DNA of 64,000 nucleotides from Chondrilla cf. caribensis. Lineage: Eukaryota; Porifera; Demospongiae; Chondrillida; Chondrillidae. The stretch spans positions 4,463,966-4,527,965 of the forward strand of contig OZ026557.1 in assembly GCA_964020155.1 (NCBI GenBank), written 5' to 3'. Both the position numbers and the translations under genes were made by a program. Below are positions 12,301-25,551 of the stretch, one piece after another (position 1 is the stretch's first letter; each line of letters opens with the position of its first letter). The notes under the pieces are model-generated. The model saw only the letters and a program-made list of their open reading frames with translations, ran no database searches and was not told the DNA's origin.

Positions 12301-12486
12301 GAATTGCAGATAATAAAGGGGACCGTCTGAGAACAAAGGAGAAATATCCACAACTCCAGATGCCCCGTCACTGAGGGTACATCTACACGGATTTAAGGCG
12401 TCTGTGGTACACTTGACGCCATCGGACAAGTGGAAGGATACAAGAATCAGAAGGACGACCAGCTGCAAGCTTATAATGAACTTCAT
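9375..12486 (-). CDS. Two-MRH CD-MPR-like receptor, gene C1 (binding Gln replaced by Arg)
   Basis: Nine exons, minus strand: 12299-12486, 12124-12208, 10765-10989, 10504-10670, 10247-10434, 10026-10138, 9773-9921, 9554-9650, 9375-9428; 421 aa. Signal peptide (about 1-23), then NPCRCTLSDG and VVDISPLF, YNPCDGVGCHGACL, ICR (MRH-1); MRH-2 has DYYVGVC, GWILLSYTYG, the Cys-x12-Cys loop KCDGFAKRTRIYFFC and CFYQFNWPTDILC with the conserved Tyr. Transmembrane FLLIVVLFVAFTITA, then CYLC, then tail ending NKYHRLAEQTQIQGERD; YHRL is a YXX-hydrophobic sorting motif. At the CD-MPR Gln position the codon at 10326-10328 is CGA (Arg), while C2 and C3 have CAG. MRH-1 also has Arg for Gln (ICR). Intron 2 carries a hAT-like MITE. 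Confidence 0.76.
11376..11999. mobile_element. hAT-like MITE in intron 2 of C1
   Basis: Starts CAGTGCTGCCAACCGT and ends, reverse-complemented, CAGTGCTGCCAACCAT: about 15-bp terminal inverted repeats of hAT type. CACACA flanks both sides, a plausible target duplication, though the local sequence is itself CA-rich. About 0.62 kb with no transposase. Absent from C2 and C3, so it inserted after those copies separated. Confidence 0.72.
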
Positions 12487-12660
12487 CTCTCCATAATTGT
12501 CTACAATCGCTCCAAACGTGTACCGGTGTACATAGCCTACGGTTGTATCAGGGTGTAGAGTCTATGGTTGTTTATATGTAACCGTGCTGTTTGGATGACG
12601 CAATGCACGCACACAACACGTGACTATTGCATAATATACCTTGAAATGCATGTGTACAGC
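12487..12660. promoter_or_regulatory. Upstream region of C1 with an E-box
   Basis: CACGTG at 12617-12622 in AACACGTGACT, about 131 bp upstream of the start codon. The same box sits at 46686-46691 (C2) and 53471-53476 (C3). Role inferred. Confidence 0.35.
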
Positions 12661-13001
12661 GAGGTGCACACCTTGTGCAAAGAATTGTATTGTTCAGGGA
12701 ATGAGAGGAAAGAAGGGGCTTTGAATTGGGACTGATGCCTGGTCTTCAAAATAATATAATGAATCAAATACTGGACAAATACGGTTGTTCATTGGTCTAC
12801 TAGTAGATATATAGCTATATGCTGCAACACACTGTATTGTTCTTATTGAATAATTTTTCTAAGATTATAATACTTTTGTGTAAATTGTGCTTGCATAATT
12901 TTCAGTAAGGCTTGTTTAAAGAATCCTTTTAAACACTAAAAACATACTGCATGTAAATGCTCATCGTAGTTCCTGTGAAGGTTATTGGTTCTCTCAATCT
13001 C
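12661..13001. other. Intergenic C1-D1; no gene seen
   Basis: AT-rich sequence shared with 46,720-47,061 and 53,500-53,855. It contains the 3' flank of D1; the D tail exon begins at its right end. Confidence 0.5.
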
Positions 13002-13503
13002 TCAATCTCCCAGTATCTGAACTGGTTCATCCATCCTACGGTAACGGCTCTGGGAAAAGAGGTTCGAGTAAAGACAGGCAATGATAATCAACTTCTGTAC
13101 TGTCAGCATAACACAAAAATACTGTAACAGTGAAAGAATTTAAAATCTAAAGCAACAAAAAATAATCATACAAACATACACAGTCTGAGAGACAAGCAAC
13201 AATTGTCAGGTTGATCTCACCACAACAGCTGATGATGGTGACTTTCTTGTACACAGGTAGCAGGTACCAATGGTTAAGGTAACAAGTAGAATGGCTAACA
13301 TGAGAAGGGTGGCTCCTCCAATCCTGGACAACAAAGTGGACATAACTCAATCTGAATCAATACCTACATTATTTGCAAACACGTGAGAGGAGAATTGGAA
13401 CATTGTTTCATAGGAAACTTTTGAAAAATATGATATTAAACCTAAAGTAAGCAACTGTTACACATATTCAGCAGTGTGAATGGAAATAGTCACATATTCA
13501 CAC

Positions 13504-13507
<4 letters not shown>

Positions 13508-13554
<47 letters not shown>
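13508..13554. repeat. (AC)n microsatellite at the exon 7 donor of D1
   Basis: Uninterrupted CA repeat touching the exon 7 splice donor on the minus strand; longer alleles sit at the same place in D2 (about 100 bp) and D3 (about 63 bp). Confidence 0.95.
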
Positions 13555-13556
<2 letters not shown>

Positions 13557-14794
13557 AATCAACACCGCACTCTCCAGGGAGATAGGGGATTGGTACACTG
13601 CTGGACTAGGTTGGGTGTTATTGACTGGTCCACACAGGATGTCTGTAGGCCAGTTGCTAATGTGACCCCGAATGGATTCATATATTCGATGCAATATGAA
13701 TTTTTCCATGTTTCAATACAACTAGATGTGTGTATAATACCATTCCAAGTACATATTATACTGGAATGAGAATGGACCTCAGGAACAAGTACCTTTAGTA
13801 TCAGTAACTTGAACTTCAAGGTCTTTCCCTACACACGTAAAGGAGGCGACACCATCGGGTTGGGTTGTCTTCTGGATGGCATAGCAACCACTCAAAGGAG
13901 TAGACAGTGGAACAACACACACTCCGACGTAGTAATCAAATGTGTATTCATCCTTGGTCCAAGTGTAGTTGAGGTTCAAACTGTAAAAAAGGGCAAGCAG
14001 AAAAGGAGATTCATAGAAATAGAGGGGAGGAGAGGGAGGAAAGTTTAAAGGAAAAGTTAAAGAAGTTAAAGAAAAGTAAAAGAAATACATAACGCATCAA
14101 CTCACGCTTGTGCTGACAGCTTCAACAGTCCTGAACTAGCAAGTACAGACTTGTCTCCACTCCATCCTGTACAGGCATCCTTCTGGATGGGGTAGGGACC
14201 ACTGGTGTTGCCTGGACTAATTGGGTTTGTAACGTCAGCAATCAGAGCACCTGGTCCATTTGTGAAAAGTTGAAATTGCTAAATCGATCAAAATTAATAC
14301 AAAACTATTCATCAATTATTAAGTCAAATAGTTACACAATAAGGATAACATTTAAAACCATATGTATACATACACCATGTAAATGTACATGCTACACCAC
14401 CTCCAAGAGAAACAACAATGAAATGCTAACAACTCCCATTTCCCTTATGGTACATCTTAGTATCCCACCTCTAACCACACCCCAATATATGAAGTTAACA
14501 ATTTGTTAAGTTAATGAAGTCACAAAGTACCCACTCACATAAGTCTTTACAGGGTCTTCTTCTAAATATTCCAAACCTGGTGTAGTGGCTGATGCGTTGT
14601 AGACAAGGTCAACAATGGACCTCCTGTCACTATCCCCATGACTGTAGACAACACTCAAGGAGAAATTCCCCGTGTTAGCATCATAGTTAGTGATTGTGTA
14701 TGTGTCCGCATCAAGGCTCCCCAGACCCTCCTGTCTGCTGTTGTCATCTACTCTCACCTGACAGATCTAAAGTAAAACCAAAAAGAACAACACG

Positions 14795-14971
14795 TATAGT
14801 GGGACCTCTCCATTAAAAACCTTTGAATGGAGGAAACCTCTGTAATAAGGACACTATTTTGTCTCTCAGTGTAGTACTGTGGTGTATTGAATGACCTCTG
14901 AAATGAGAAAACCTCTGTATTAAGGACTAATACTAAGGTCCCACAGTGTCCCTAATAGAGAGGTCCCGCGG
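14795..14971. mobile_element. Palindromic MITE in intron 2 of D1
   Basis: Ends TATAGTGGGACCTCTC and, reverse-complemented, GCGGGACCTCTCTATTA, with AAACCTCTGTAATAAGGAC inside. The same insertion is in D2 (about 49,199-49,373) and D3 (about 55,942-56,111), so it predates their separation. Related to the copy at 25,298. Confidence 0.7.
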
Positions 14972-15391
14972 CTAAAGTCAGGATTATGGAGATGAGGTGT
15001 GTAGATTAAGCGCCCCTGAGGACTCGACCAAGACACACACGCACGCACGCACTAAACTTACCGCACACGCCCCGCCCGAACACGGAGCCGCACACTGCAC
15101 TCCTTGGCAAGGGTCGTACCTGTATCTGACTTGTTGCTGCAAGACAATAACACGTGATGGAGGATAGGGAATACTCTCTTCATCGTTTTAGCGAAAGCAC
15201 ACTTACTTGGTGTCAACAGTTGTGATGGGTCCATTGGAAAACAAAGGAGAAAGATTGACAATCCCGGAAGCTCCGTCACTTAGAGAACATTTGCACCGGC
15301 CTATTGGGAGTGGGTTACATATGATACACTCAGAGGAGTGGAAGGAAGCAAAAAACAGGATCACCACAAGGACAATATCCATCTTCCCCAC

Positions 15392-15688
15392 CCAGGATGG
15401 ACAGTGAGGACTGGTTATTGCATCATCTCCAACCCAGGATTTACGGTAAGAACTGGTTATTACATCATCAGTCGATATTTGTGTATAAATTCATACATAA
15501 TATACCAATACGAATGGGAGCATTTATATGGATCACGTGTGTGAAGCTACAGTACGTACAGTAGGTGGAAAAGTATGTGTGATTGCATCATAGACATGTG
15601 ATCCTGTCCCTTCGTTGTATAGTTGTTGGAGCAGGTTGGAGCGTCTATCAACCTGTCAGTCGCTTGCATCACGAAGAAGAGTGTCTAA
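15392..15688. promoter_or_regulatory. Putative bidirectional promoter D1/E1
   Basis: 297 bp between divergent starts. TTGCATCA at 15418-15425 and 15583-15590, CACGTG at 15534-15539. The second TTGCATCA lies 99 bp from the E1 start; the equivalents in E2 and E3 lie at 107 and 110 bp. Confidence 0.4.
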
Positions 15689-15873
15689 ATGTCGTTATCT
15701 ACATTTTCTCTCCACTTCTTGTCCTTGTCGCTGTTCGCCTTCAGAGGTTCGAGTGCTGTGAAGTGTACGGCGGACGGCTACAATCCCTGTAGGTGTATTC
15801 TAAGTGATGGCTACCGTGGAAGTGTTGATTTGACGCCCATTTTCAAGAACGGTCCTATCGACGACGACCGAAA

Positions 15874-16506
15874 GTTGGTTGTTTGTGAAAGTTAGGCGCC
15901 CAGAGCGGTGTTTGCCATTAATTTTAATTGGATTGATTTATTCCTTAAAATATTGTAATTGTCTGCTATTAAGTCGACGTTATGCTTTTGTGTGTACAAA
16001 TTTGACAATTTAATGACTAGTAAATTTAATTCTTATTAGAATGTACACATCGGTGTTTGTGCAACCATTGATTAAGGGTCTATGGTGTGACTGATCTTTG
16101 AAATGTGGCTCAAATTCATCATAAATACCCAACTCAGTTAGGCCCCCAGAGCGGTGTTCACCATTGAATTGGATTGATTCTGTTTCCTAATTGATACGTT
16201 TTTCAAAACTGTAATTGTCTGCTATTAAGACAATGTTGTGCTTTGTGTGTGCAAGTTGAACAATTGGATTTCTTCAATTTTACTGGGCCAGCTGTATTGG
16301 AATGTACACACCAGTGTTTCTGAGGCCAATCTTCAAAATCTGGCTTCAAATTTTCATAAATGCCTGACCCACTGTGAACAATTAACAAGTGCATGCAGTA
16401 TCCAACCCAGTGGTACTTTGATAGCTGGCCCAGAATTGAACTACCTATTATTTGTTGCCACTTTTAATATGGATATCTACTACTGCCATGTCTTCCTCTT
16501 AAATAG
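15874..16506. repeat. Intron 1 of E1 with an internal duplication
   Basis: The sequence GCGCCCAGAGCGGTGTT... near 15,895 recurs as GCCCCCAGAGCGGTGTT near 16,142, each followed by TTGAATTGGATTGATT-like and TGTCTGCTATTAAG segments about 240 bp apart. E2 and E3 have a single copy, so this is a tandem duplication confined to the E1 intron. Confidence 0.6.
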
Positions 16507-16573
16507 ATCGACAAGCACTATTTTTGCTCGACTCAACAGATGCAGTGATCAGTACCGAGTGAGTGCTCATTGG

Positions 16574-16632
16574 ACACACACACACACACACACGCACACA
16601 CGCACACACCACACGCACACATACACACACAT
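16574..16632. repeat. (CA)n-rich microsatellite in intron 2 of E1
   Basis: Imperfect CA repeat within 20 bp of the exon 2 donor; the same position is CA-rich in E2 (57,413-57,504) and E3 (61,480-61,551). Confidence 0.9.
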
Positions 16633-17590
16633 GTTGGCATCTCCTCAACTATGGTTGCAGGATTGCTGTGCACAAGACATGTATGCAGCTCTGCTGCAGC
16701 CCTAAACTGACAACACAAAATTCACACTTAACACACGCACATATGCAACAAACATGCAAACACACAATGTACATGTCATGTACTTACGTACATATACAAG
16801 CAAAATCATCAAAGTGACTTACAAATGGATTGGTATTAATATTCCGTTGTATTTTCAATTTATAGGTTGAATTAATTCATAATAGGGGAGGAAATATTTA
16901 TCATACTTTTGGGGGGATAGCTAATCAAATGAAAGAATGGACCGTGTCACAATTAACCCCAGATCAGAGCTTTGAGTTTGTGGTGGAGTACTCTGGTTCC
17001 AGGGAGTACTACCCTCTGGAGGTTACCTACACCTACGAGCCAACTACAGAATACAGTATGGTCAAGTTGAACTATTTTGAGGCTACAACACACCCAGTTG
17101 GTGGCCTGGTACGTAGGTTATTTGTGTTGCTGTAGTTGTTGTTTACATTGCTACGTACGTATGGTGCTATAGTTGTTGTTTGTGTTGCTATGGTTGTTGT
17201 TAATGTTGCTTTGTCTGTTATATATCTTCCTGGATTGTGTATGTTGTTTCATATTATATCATGATTAGATGTGGAGTTTATGCCTGGCATTTACATTGGT
17301 CCACAGTATATGAGATCCTATATATGGTGTGTTTGTCAGTTTGTAAATACACATAGAAGCATATTGAGCACTGCAATACAACGTTCATCAATAGTATAAA
17401 TTCAAACATGACTTTATATAACTTGTGCAGAAATTACATGTTAAAAGTAAATACGTTAAGCCGGTGCTGTTAGCAGAAAGTGATGCAGTTGGTGGACCTG
17501 TGGAGGATGATGTGTGTGCCGGGTGGGAGAGGCAGAGAACACCCTTTGCTGAGCTGGGACTGCTGAATTTGGTTGCACCTGTGTATGTGT

Positions 17591-17711
<121 letters not shown>

Positions 17712-18106
17712 ACAGTGTGTGTGTGTGTGTGCATGCTTGCACAGTGTTGGGGAGGCATCTATTGTGCTTGTATATATTGTTGAACTTTGCATAATTGTTC
17801 AACAGTGTATGTAGCTTGTGTTACTCATGTATTTATTTGTTATGCATGAAAACTAGAAACTAATTTCCATTGTATTATAATTATTCGACCCCATTGGATT
17901 CCATTCATTTCACAGGATTGTACTCAACTCAACAAACGTCCTCTCCCATTTTGAGTATCATCTAGGAGTTTGTGTGAGTCCTGTGAAGGATACTACGTTA
18001 GATGAAAGCTGCTTGGCTGTGAAGAGGATACAGAGGAATCCAGATGTTGCAGTAGAGGACCTGTGTATTGGAAGAGGCCTCCTATCACAACTGGTTGATC
18101 GCAGAG

Positions 18107-18465
<359 letters not shown>

Positions 18466-18762
18466 TGCGTATTTGTCATCCTCAGCAACGCAAGGATTGA
18501 ATGTAATGGTGAATGTGCCACTGCATAGGAGACAAAACAATGGTGAAGACGATATCTGCAAAACGTAACGAATTAAAAGGTTATGAACGTACTCGCGATA
18601 ATAGAGAGGACCGTCCTTGAAGATGGGCGAAAAGTCGACAATTCCACTGTAGCCTCCACTCAGAACACACCTACAGGGGTTATAGTCTTCTATTGTGCAG
18701 TTTACACCACTCGTTCTCATGACAGTGAACAGTGAGAGGAACAAGAAGACGAGAGAAGACAT
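18466..18762 (-). pseudogene. F: receptor remnant with exons 1-2 only
   Basis: Minus strand: exon 1 18593-18762 (signal peptide MSSLVFLFLSLFTV, then NPCRCVLSGG and VDFSPIFKDGP) and exon 2 18466-18520 (TFTITFNPC, ending KYA before a GTAAGA donor). Phases 2 and 0 fit the family. Exon 1 looks like the plus-strand class but exon 2 keeps the NPC motif typical of the minus-strand class, so F may be a separate, older lineage. No exon 3 follows: the next sequence is (CA)n and then E1 in the opposite direction. The start could also be a Met four codons earlier (18,774). Confidence 0.68.
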
Positions 18763-18900
18763 AGCGAACGACATGACATCTGCATAGTATCTGGGGTGGG
18801 GGTGGGCGTGGCTCATGATCACGTGACATGTCATGTGGCGTGCTTGTTTGTCTCGTGCAATTGACTATAATAGTTGCAACATCCATCGTCATAAGTAGGT
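18763..18900. promoter_or_regulatory. Upstream region of F with a CLEAR-like E-box
   Basis: GATCACGTGACATG places CACGTG at 18820-18825, the closest match in the window to the palindromic TCACGTGA core. Confidence 0.3.
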
Positions 18901-19202
18901 ACTTTGAAGATGTTATTATGAGCACACCGATGGTGATAGCACGTGCATGTTGAAATTGTTGAAGCCTTAATATTATTATAGTAAAATTGAATTCAAAACC
19001 AACATCTCCCATCACACCTAACAGAGGATTCAGTGGGAGAATACAAATAACAAAATAGAGGTTCACATGACATTGTACTGGACCAGGTATACTATGTAGT
19101 CATTTACATCACTTGTATAAAAGTAGGTAATAAGAAAACACAGAAATTGGGGGTTACATGTACACACTGTGATTCTCCTACAAGTCTCTTTTTCTTCCTC
19201 TC
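18901..19202. other. Intergenic F-G; no gene seen
   Basis: AT-rich, without recognisable exons or repeats beyond short AT runs. The G tail exon begins at its right end. Confidence 0.5.
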
Positions 19203-22008
19203 TTATTCTCTTTCTTCGTTCAACCTGCTGTATTTGTTCTGAATGAGGAGATCAAATAGAAAATTATCCACCAGCTAGCATTAATAGGTTAAGAGGGTCA
19301 TTGTAAACCATTATAATATTTTAATATTCATTTATAATGAACATACACAGTAATCAACACCAGCAAGCAAACAGAGTAAGAGAGAACAAACAAACAAACA
19401 AACAAACAAGTCCATACAGTTGAGGGTGATGTTCTCCTCCCACAGAGGTAGCAGGCAGTGATGGTGAAGACAACAAGCAAGACCACTATCAGAAGGAAGC
19501 TTCCTCCAGAAATCCTTGACAATAGATTGAAGCAAACATGTCAATGTTCACTAGCCCAAGTGACATTGCAACACTCATGTACACACAGTACAGATGTTAT
19601 TAAGTCATCCTCAAATGATGTGTGCATGTCATTCACCCTATCAAGACTGAACTCTCCAGAGAGAGAGGGGCTTGATTTGCCATTGGACTGGTTTGGGTAG
19701 TGTTGAACACCCCACATAGAATGTCTGTGGGCCAGTTGAACCGATAGAAACACTCTTCTTGAAGAGGATTCTGTTGTATGTACATTGGACTACCCTGTGA
19801 GGGAGAATAAATAGGACATTACATTATAGTGAGTGTATGACAAGGGGAACCAACTATAGGTAACACCTTGCATAAGACACAGATACTCACTGGTCTGGCA
19901 CCTCTACTGCAGAAGAAGTAGATTTTTGATCTTCTTGCAGATTTGTCACACTGATAGTCATAGCGATCTCCATACGTGTAGCTGAGCAGAATCCAGCCTT
20001 CATCTGTACAACACACATATCACAAGGGGTTGGGGGTTGAGGGAATACACACTACACTAGATGCAAATACCTTTAGTTTCTGACACTTGAACATCAACAT
20101 TCCCTCCCAGACAATGGAGGGAGACATCACCATTAGGTGCTGTTTCCTTCTGAACAACATAACAATTGTGCAAAGCAGTGGACACAGGTGTTACACACAC
20201 TCCGACGTAGTATTCAAACATGTAATCTTCATCAACCCACGTGAAGTTGAGAACAGTGCTGTGGACACAGAAAGAAAGTGTAACATGTATAGGATTGTTC
20301 TCTAGAATTTGCCATCACATCAAACCCGAGAAGCAATTACAGGAAACCTGTGTATAATGGTCACTGTATTGGCAGTTCACCTCATATAAAGCCAGGTTAC
20401 TAAGGCCCAAAGGGTCTACAGTGTACACTTCAACCTGTGCATACAGACCACTTCTTGATAAAAGCCTTTTTTGGGTCCCAAGAGTGACCACTGTAGACAG
20501 GTTCCACTTATTACATAACACACCAACTCACGCTTGTGCTGACAGCCCCAACAGTCCTGAACTAGCAAGTACAGACTTGTCTCCACTCCATCCTGTACAG
20601 GCATCCTTCTGGATGGTATAGGGACCACTGGTGCTACCTGAGGGGATTGTAGTGTTGATTATTTTAACACCTGGTCCATTTGTGATGAGATGGAGTGTCT
20701 AATAAAACAAACAAACACACATAGGGTGATATCATTGGCATTTGAATGTCTATGGTGATATACACGTGTATGTGTGTATACAAGTACATCATGCGACACT
20801 AAGTCTCAATATGTCACAAGAGCTCACGTAGGTCTCCTGTGGGTGTTCTGAATCAAACACTAAAATGGGCTCTTCAACCGTTGCATTGTAGATGAAATCC
20901 ACAAAAGCCTGTCTTTTGTCATTACCTTGAGTGTAGGCAACACGCATTGAGAGGTAGCTGGACTTGGGGTCGTATTTGGTGATGGTGTACTGGGCTGTAT
21001 CCAAACTTGCTACCCCTGTGGTAGGATTGGAAGGATTAGCAGCTGATCCTTGGCACATCTGTGGAAACAAGACAGAGAGAGGGAAATACCGGTTGATACT
21101 TAAAATAAAATGGCTACCCTGATTACTGATTTTTATTGACAATTACTTAGGCTTTAAGGTTTCAGGTTTAGACTCAGACTGTACTTGAGCCGGGAATAGA
21201 CAGCTGAGTGCATATCAACACAAGCAAATAACTACTCCTTCTGTGACCTCTTCTGTGTTCAATAGATTTTTAGTCAGAGTTTGAGACACACAGTCAAAAC
21301 GTTAGGAATGTCCTTAACCACAACGATGATGCAACTATCAATTCCAGTTTCAAACTATTGCACTATCAACTTCATTCTAAGCTGACACCCCTAAAATAAG
21401 CCTCCAGTGTTAGTGGTCGTCAACTGTAACTGTAAAACCATTTTAAGAGATTATCTAGGTACTCAGTAAGACCCTCCTCCATTGATATTATTCTGTTACC
21501 AGTAAAATCCAAATTGAGTAACTTGCATTTTCCCCGATTTAATACCTTTACAGCCGTGAGAACATTTATCTAGTCACTATAGCCGACGTTCAAAGAGAAT
21601 GATAGTGTAATTATTACTCGTTAATTCGATACGAACAATTAACGGAAGAAACAAACAAGACTTACAGCACATTTCCCAGATTGGCAAGGATTACCACACA
21701 CCAATCCTCTGCAGGGGTCGTAATTGTACGTGAAATGGGATCTAAACAACAGACATATATCGTGGTAACAGAGTGAGTTGATTTACATTTCGATTAAAGT
21801 CAACTCACTTAGAACCCACAACAGCGGAAAGGGGACCGTCATAAAACAAGGGAGAAATGTCAACGAAACCTACAGGTCCGTCGCTTAAAATACATCTGCA
21901 AGGAAAAGTATTGTCCGTGGAACACTTGATACCATTTGAAAACTGAAAGGAGGCCAGAAATAGCAAAAACAGAAGAATAAAACCCATTCTCTCCCAAGGC
22001 TTCTCCAT
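19203..22008 (-). CDS. Two-MRH CD-MPR-like receptor, gene G (lectin-competent class)
   Basis: Nine exons, minus strand: 21809-22008, 21666-21741, 20828-21058, 20532-20698, 20071-20258, 19891-20003, 19637-19794, 19418-19514, 19203-19238; 421 aa. Signal peptide from MEKPW; MRH-1 with FPCRCILSDG, VDISPLF, YDPCRGLVCG, MCQ and KRQAFVDFIYNA; MRH-2 with EYYVGVC, CYVVQKE (Gln kept), GWILLSYTYGD, QCDKSARRSKIYFFC (Arg kept five residues after Cys, as in CD-MPR) and CFYRFNWPTDILC (Tyr kept). Transmembrane FLLIVVLLVVFTITA, CYLC, tail NKYSRLNEERE with YSRL as a YXX-hydrophobic signal. By motif, G retains three of the four CD-MPR contact residues; the Glu cannot be placed. Head to head with H; near-identical to A where they overlap. 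A MITE lies in intron 4. Confidence 0.78.
20339..20507. mobile_element. MITE in intron 4 of G
   Basis: Left AGGAAACCTGTGTATAATGG and right end, reverse-complemented, TGGAACCTGTCTACAGTGG form imperfect terminal inverted repeats. Not present in introns 4 of C or D genes. Confidence 0.6.
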
Positions 22009-22219
22009 CAAATTAAATGAGTTCACGTGATGGTATTGCATCAGTCCAGATCACGTGATCTGTTGCAACATGCATGTAGTATGATGCAAGCGATAGGACT
22101 CAGATTTTATCCTGCATGTAGGGATACAGAATTGGAATACAGAGGATTCAGAAGCGGATAAACTACAACACTCAGACAGCGGTACCGTTTGCGGGCTAAG
22201 ACTTACTGGTTATGTCCCG
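22009..22219. promoter_or_regulatory. Putative bidirectional promoter G/H
   Basis: 211 bp between divergent starts. CACGTG at 22024-22029 and 22052-22057 (the second in GATCACGTGATC), TTGCATCA at 22036-22043. Same order as the A/B promoter. Confidence 0.42.
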
Positions 22220-24605
<2,386 letters not shown>

Positions 24606-25206
24606 CCATTTCAGTTCTTGTTTGTTTAGTGTTGTAAGTGGGATGTTTAGATTTTCACCATATTATTGACAACGTTTAGAATTCTTTTTATTTTAATGTT
24701 GTTTTTCATTTATTCTTGCTCTGAATATATAATATTGTGTTCATAATTCGATAATGTTTGAATTTAGGGCTAGATTGTATCTCAGTCAAGGATTGATTTA
24801 TTTACTATGACATAATTATATCTCATTGTCCCATTGTACCCAGTATGCTGGTACACAGCTAAGGTTGGTTGAATTCATTGACCTGTACATGTCTGTCCAG
24901 AATGAAAACACCTCCGACACTTTTTCTTCCGCTTCAAATGTCCCTGAGACTTGACTGCGCCGAATGAGGACTGTTAGGAACAAATGAGAATTTATTGTTC
25001 AAGGAGTTGGGAAAAATGATGACATTTGTACGTATTTAATATGGTTAATTTTTGTGTTTAAATTCTTTAAATTCGTTTTACTGTAACATGTACAGTTGCT
25101 AAAGTACTACTACAACAGATTCAACAATAATTGCTTATTGTGTAAATTGTTATTGACAATGTGCAGCATACACTATGTGATACAGTATTATGCAATTCTT
25201 TAAGTA
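24606..25206. other. 3' flank of H; no gene seen
   Basis: AT-rich, no open exon with flanking splice sites that fits the family, and no other recognisable coding signal. Confidence 0.5.
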
Positions 25207-25475
25207 TACAGTGAAACCTCTTTATAAAGGATGCATTTGTACCAGCTTATTTGTCCACTGTAGAGAGGTTGTCCTCTCTTCAAAGGTGAAAATGTATTAC
25301 AGTGGAACCTCTCTATTACAAACCTCTAAAATGTGGAAACCTCTATAATAAGGACACCATTCTGTGTCCCAGTGTAGCATGAAGTGTATAAAATAACCTC
25401 TAAATTGAGGAAACCTCTGTAATAAGGACTAAAATTATGGTCCCGAAGTGTCCTTTATAGAGAGGTTCCACTGTA
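25207..25475. mobile_element. Palindromic MITE pair
   Basis: 25,298-25,475 begins TACAGTGGAACCTCTC and ends, reverse-complemented, TACAGTGGAACCTCTC: near-perfect terminal inverted repeats, about 178 bp, no coding. A shorter related palindrome (TACAGTGAAACCTC to GAGAGGTTGTCC) abuts it at 25,207-25,285. Same family as the intron 2 insertions in D1-D3. Confidence 0.78.
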
Positions 25476-25551
25476 CTACCATATTATATAGGATAGCCGA
25501 TTTTTGGTGCCTTAGAAAGTGTCCTTTGTAGGTAATTTCTATGGTGTTCTT

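Larger units (their letters stand above)
13002..15391 (-). pseudogene. D1: D-type receptor broken by a deletion and a frameshift
   Basis: Recognisable exons, minus strand: 15207-15391, 15062-15136, 14539-14766, 14106-14278, 13793-13980, remnant 13555-13656, 13221-13323, 13002-13049. Two lesions. Exon 2 is 75 nt against 76 nt in D2 and D3, a 1-base loss just before YDPC that shifts the frame. A deletion joins the middle of exon 7 (CAGTTG at 13,651) directly to intron 5 sequence (CTAATGTGA), removing exon 6 (the Cys-Arg loop), intron 6 and the Cys-x-Tyr part of exon 7. What remains includes the signal peptide, ICQ, CYAIQK with the binding Gln, the transmembrane segment and the tail SRYRRMDEPVQILGD. 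The broken exon 7 donor lies directly against a (GT)n run. Intact models are D2 and D3. Confidence 0.8.

Noticed and set aside
12124..12486. A single 123-residue ORF read through exon 1, intron 1 and exon 2 of C1
   Set aside because: The intron happens to be open in frame, but GT-AG sites and the paralogs C2, C3, D and G place an intron there. A retained-intron form cannot be excluded.
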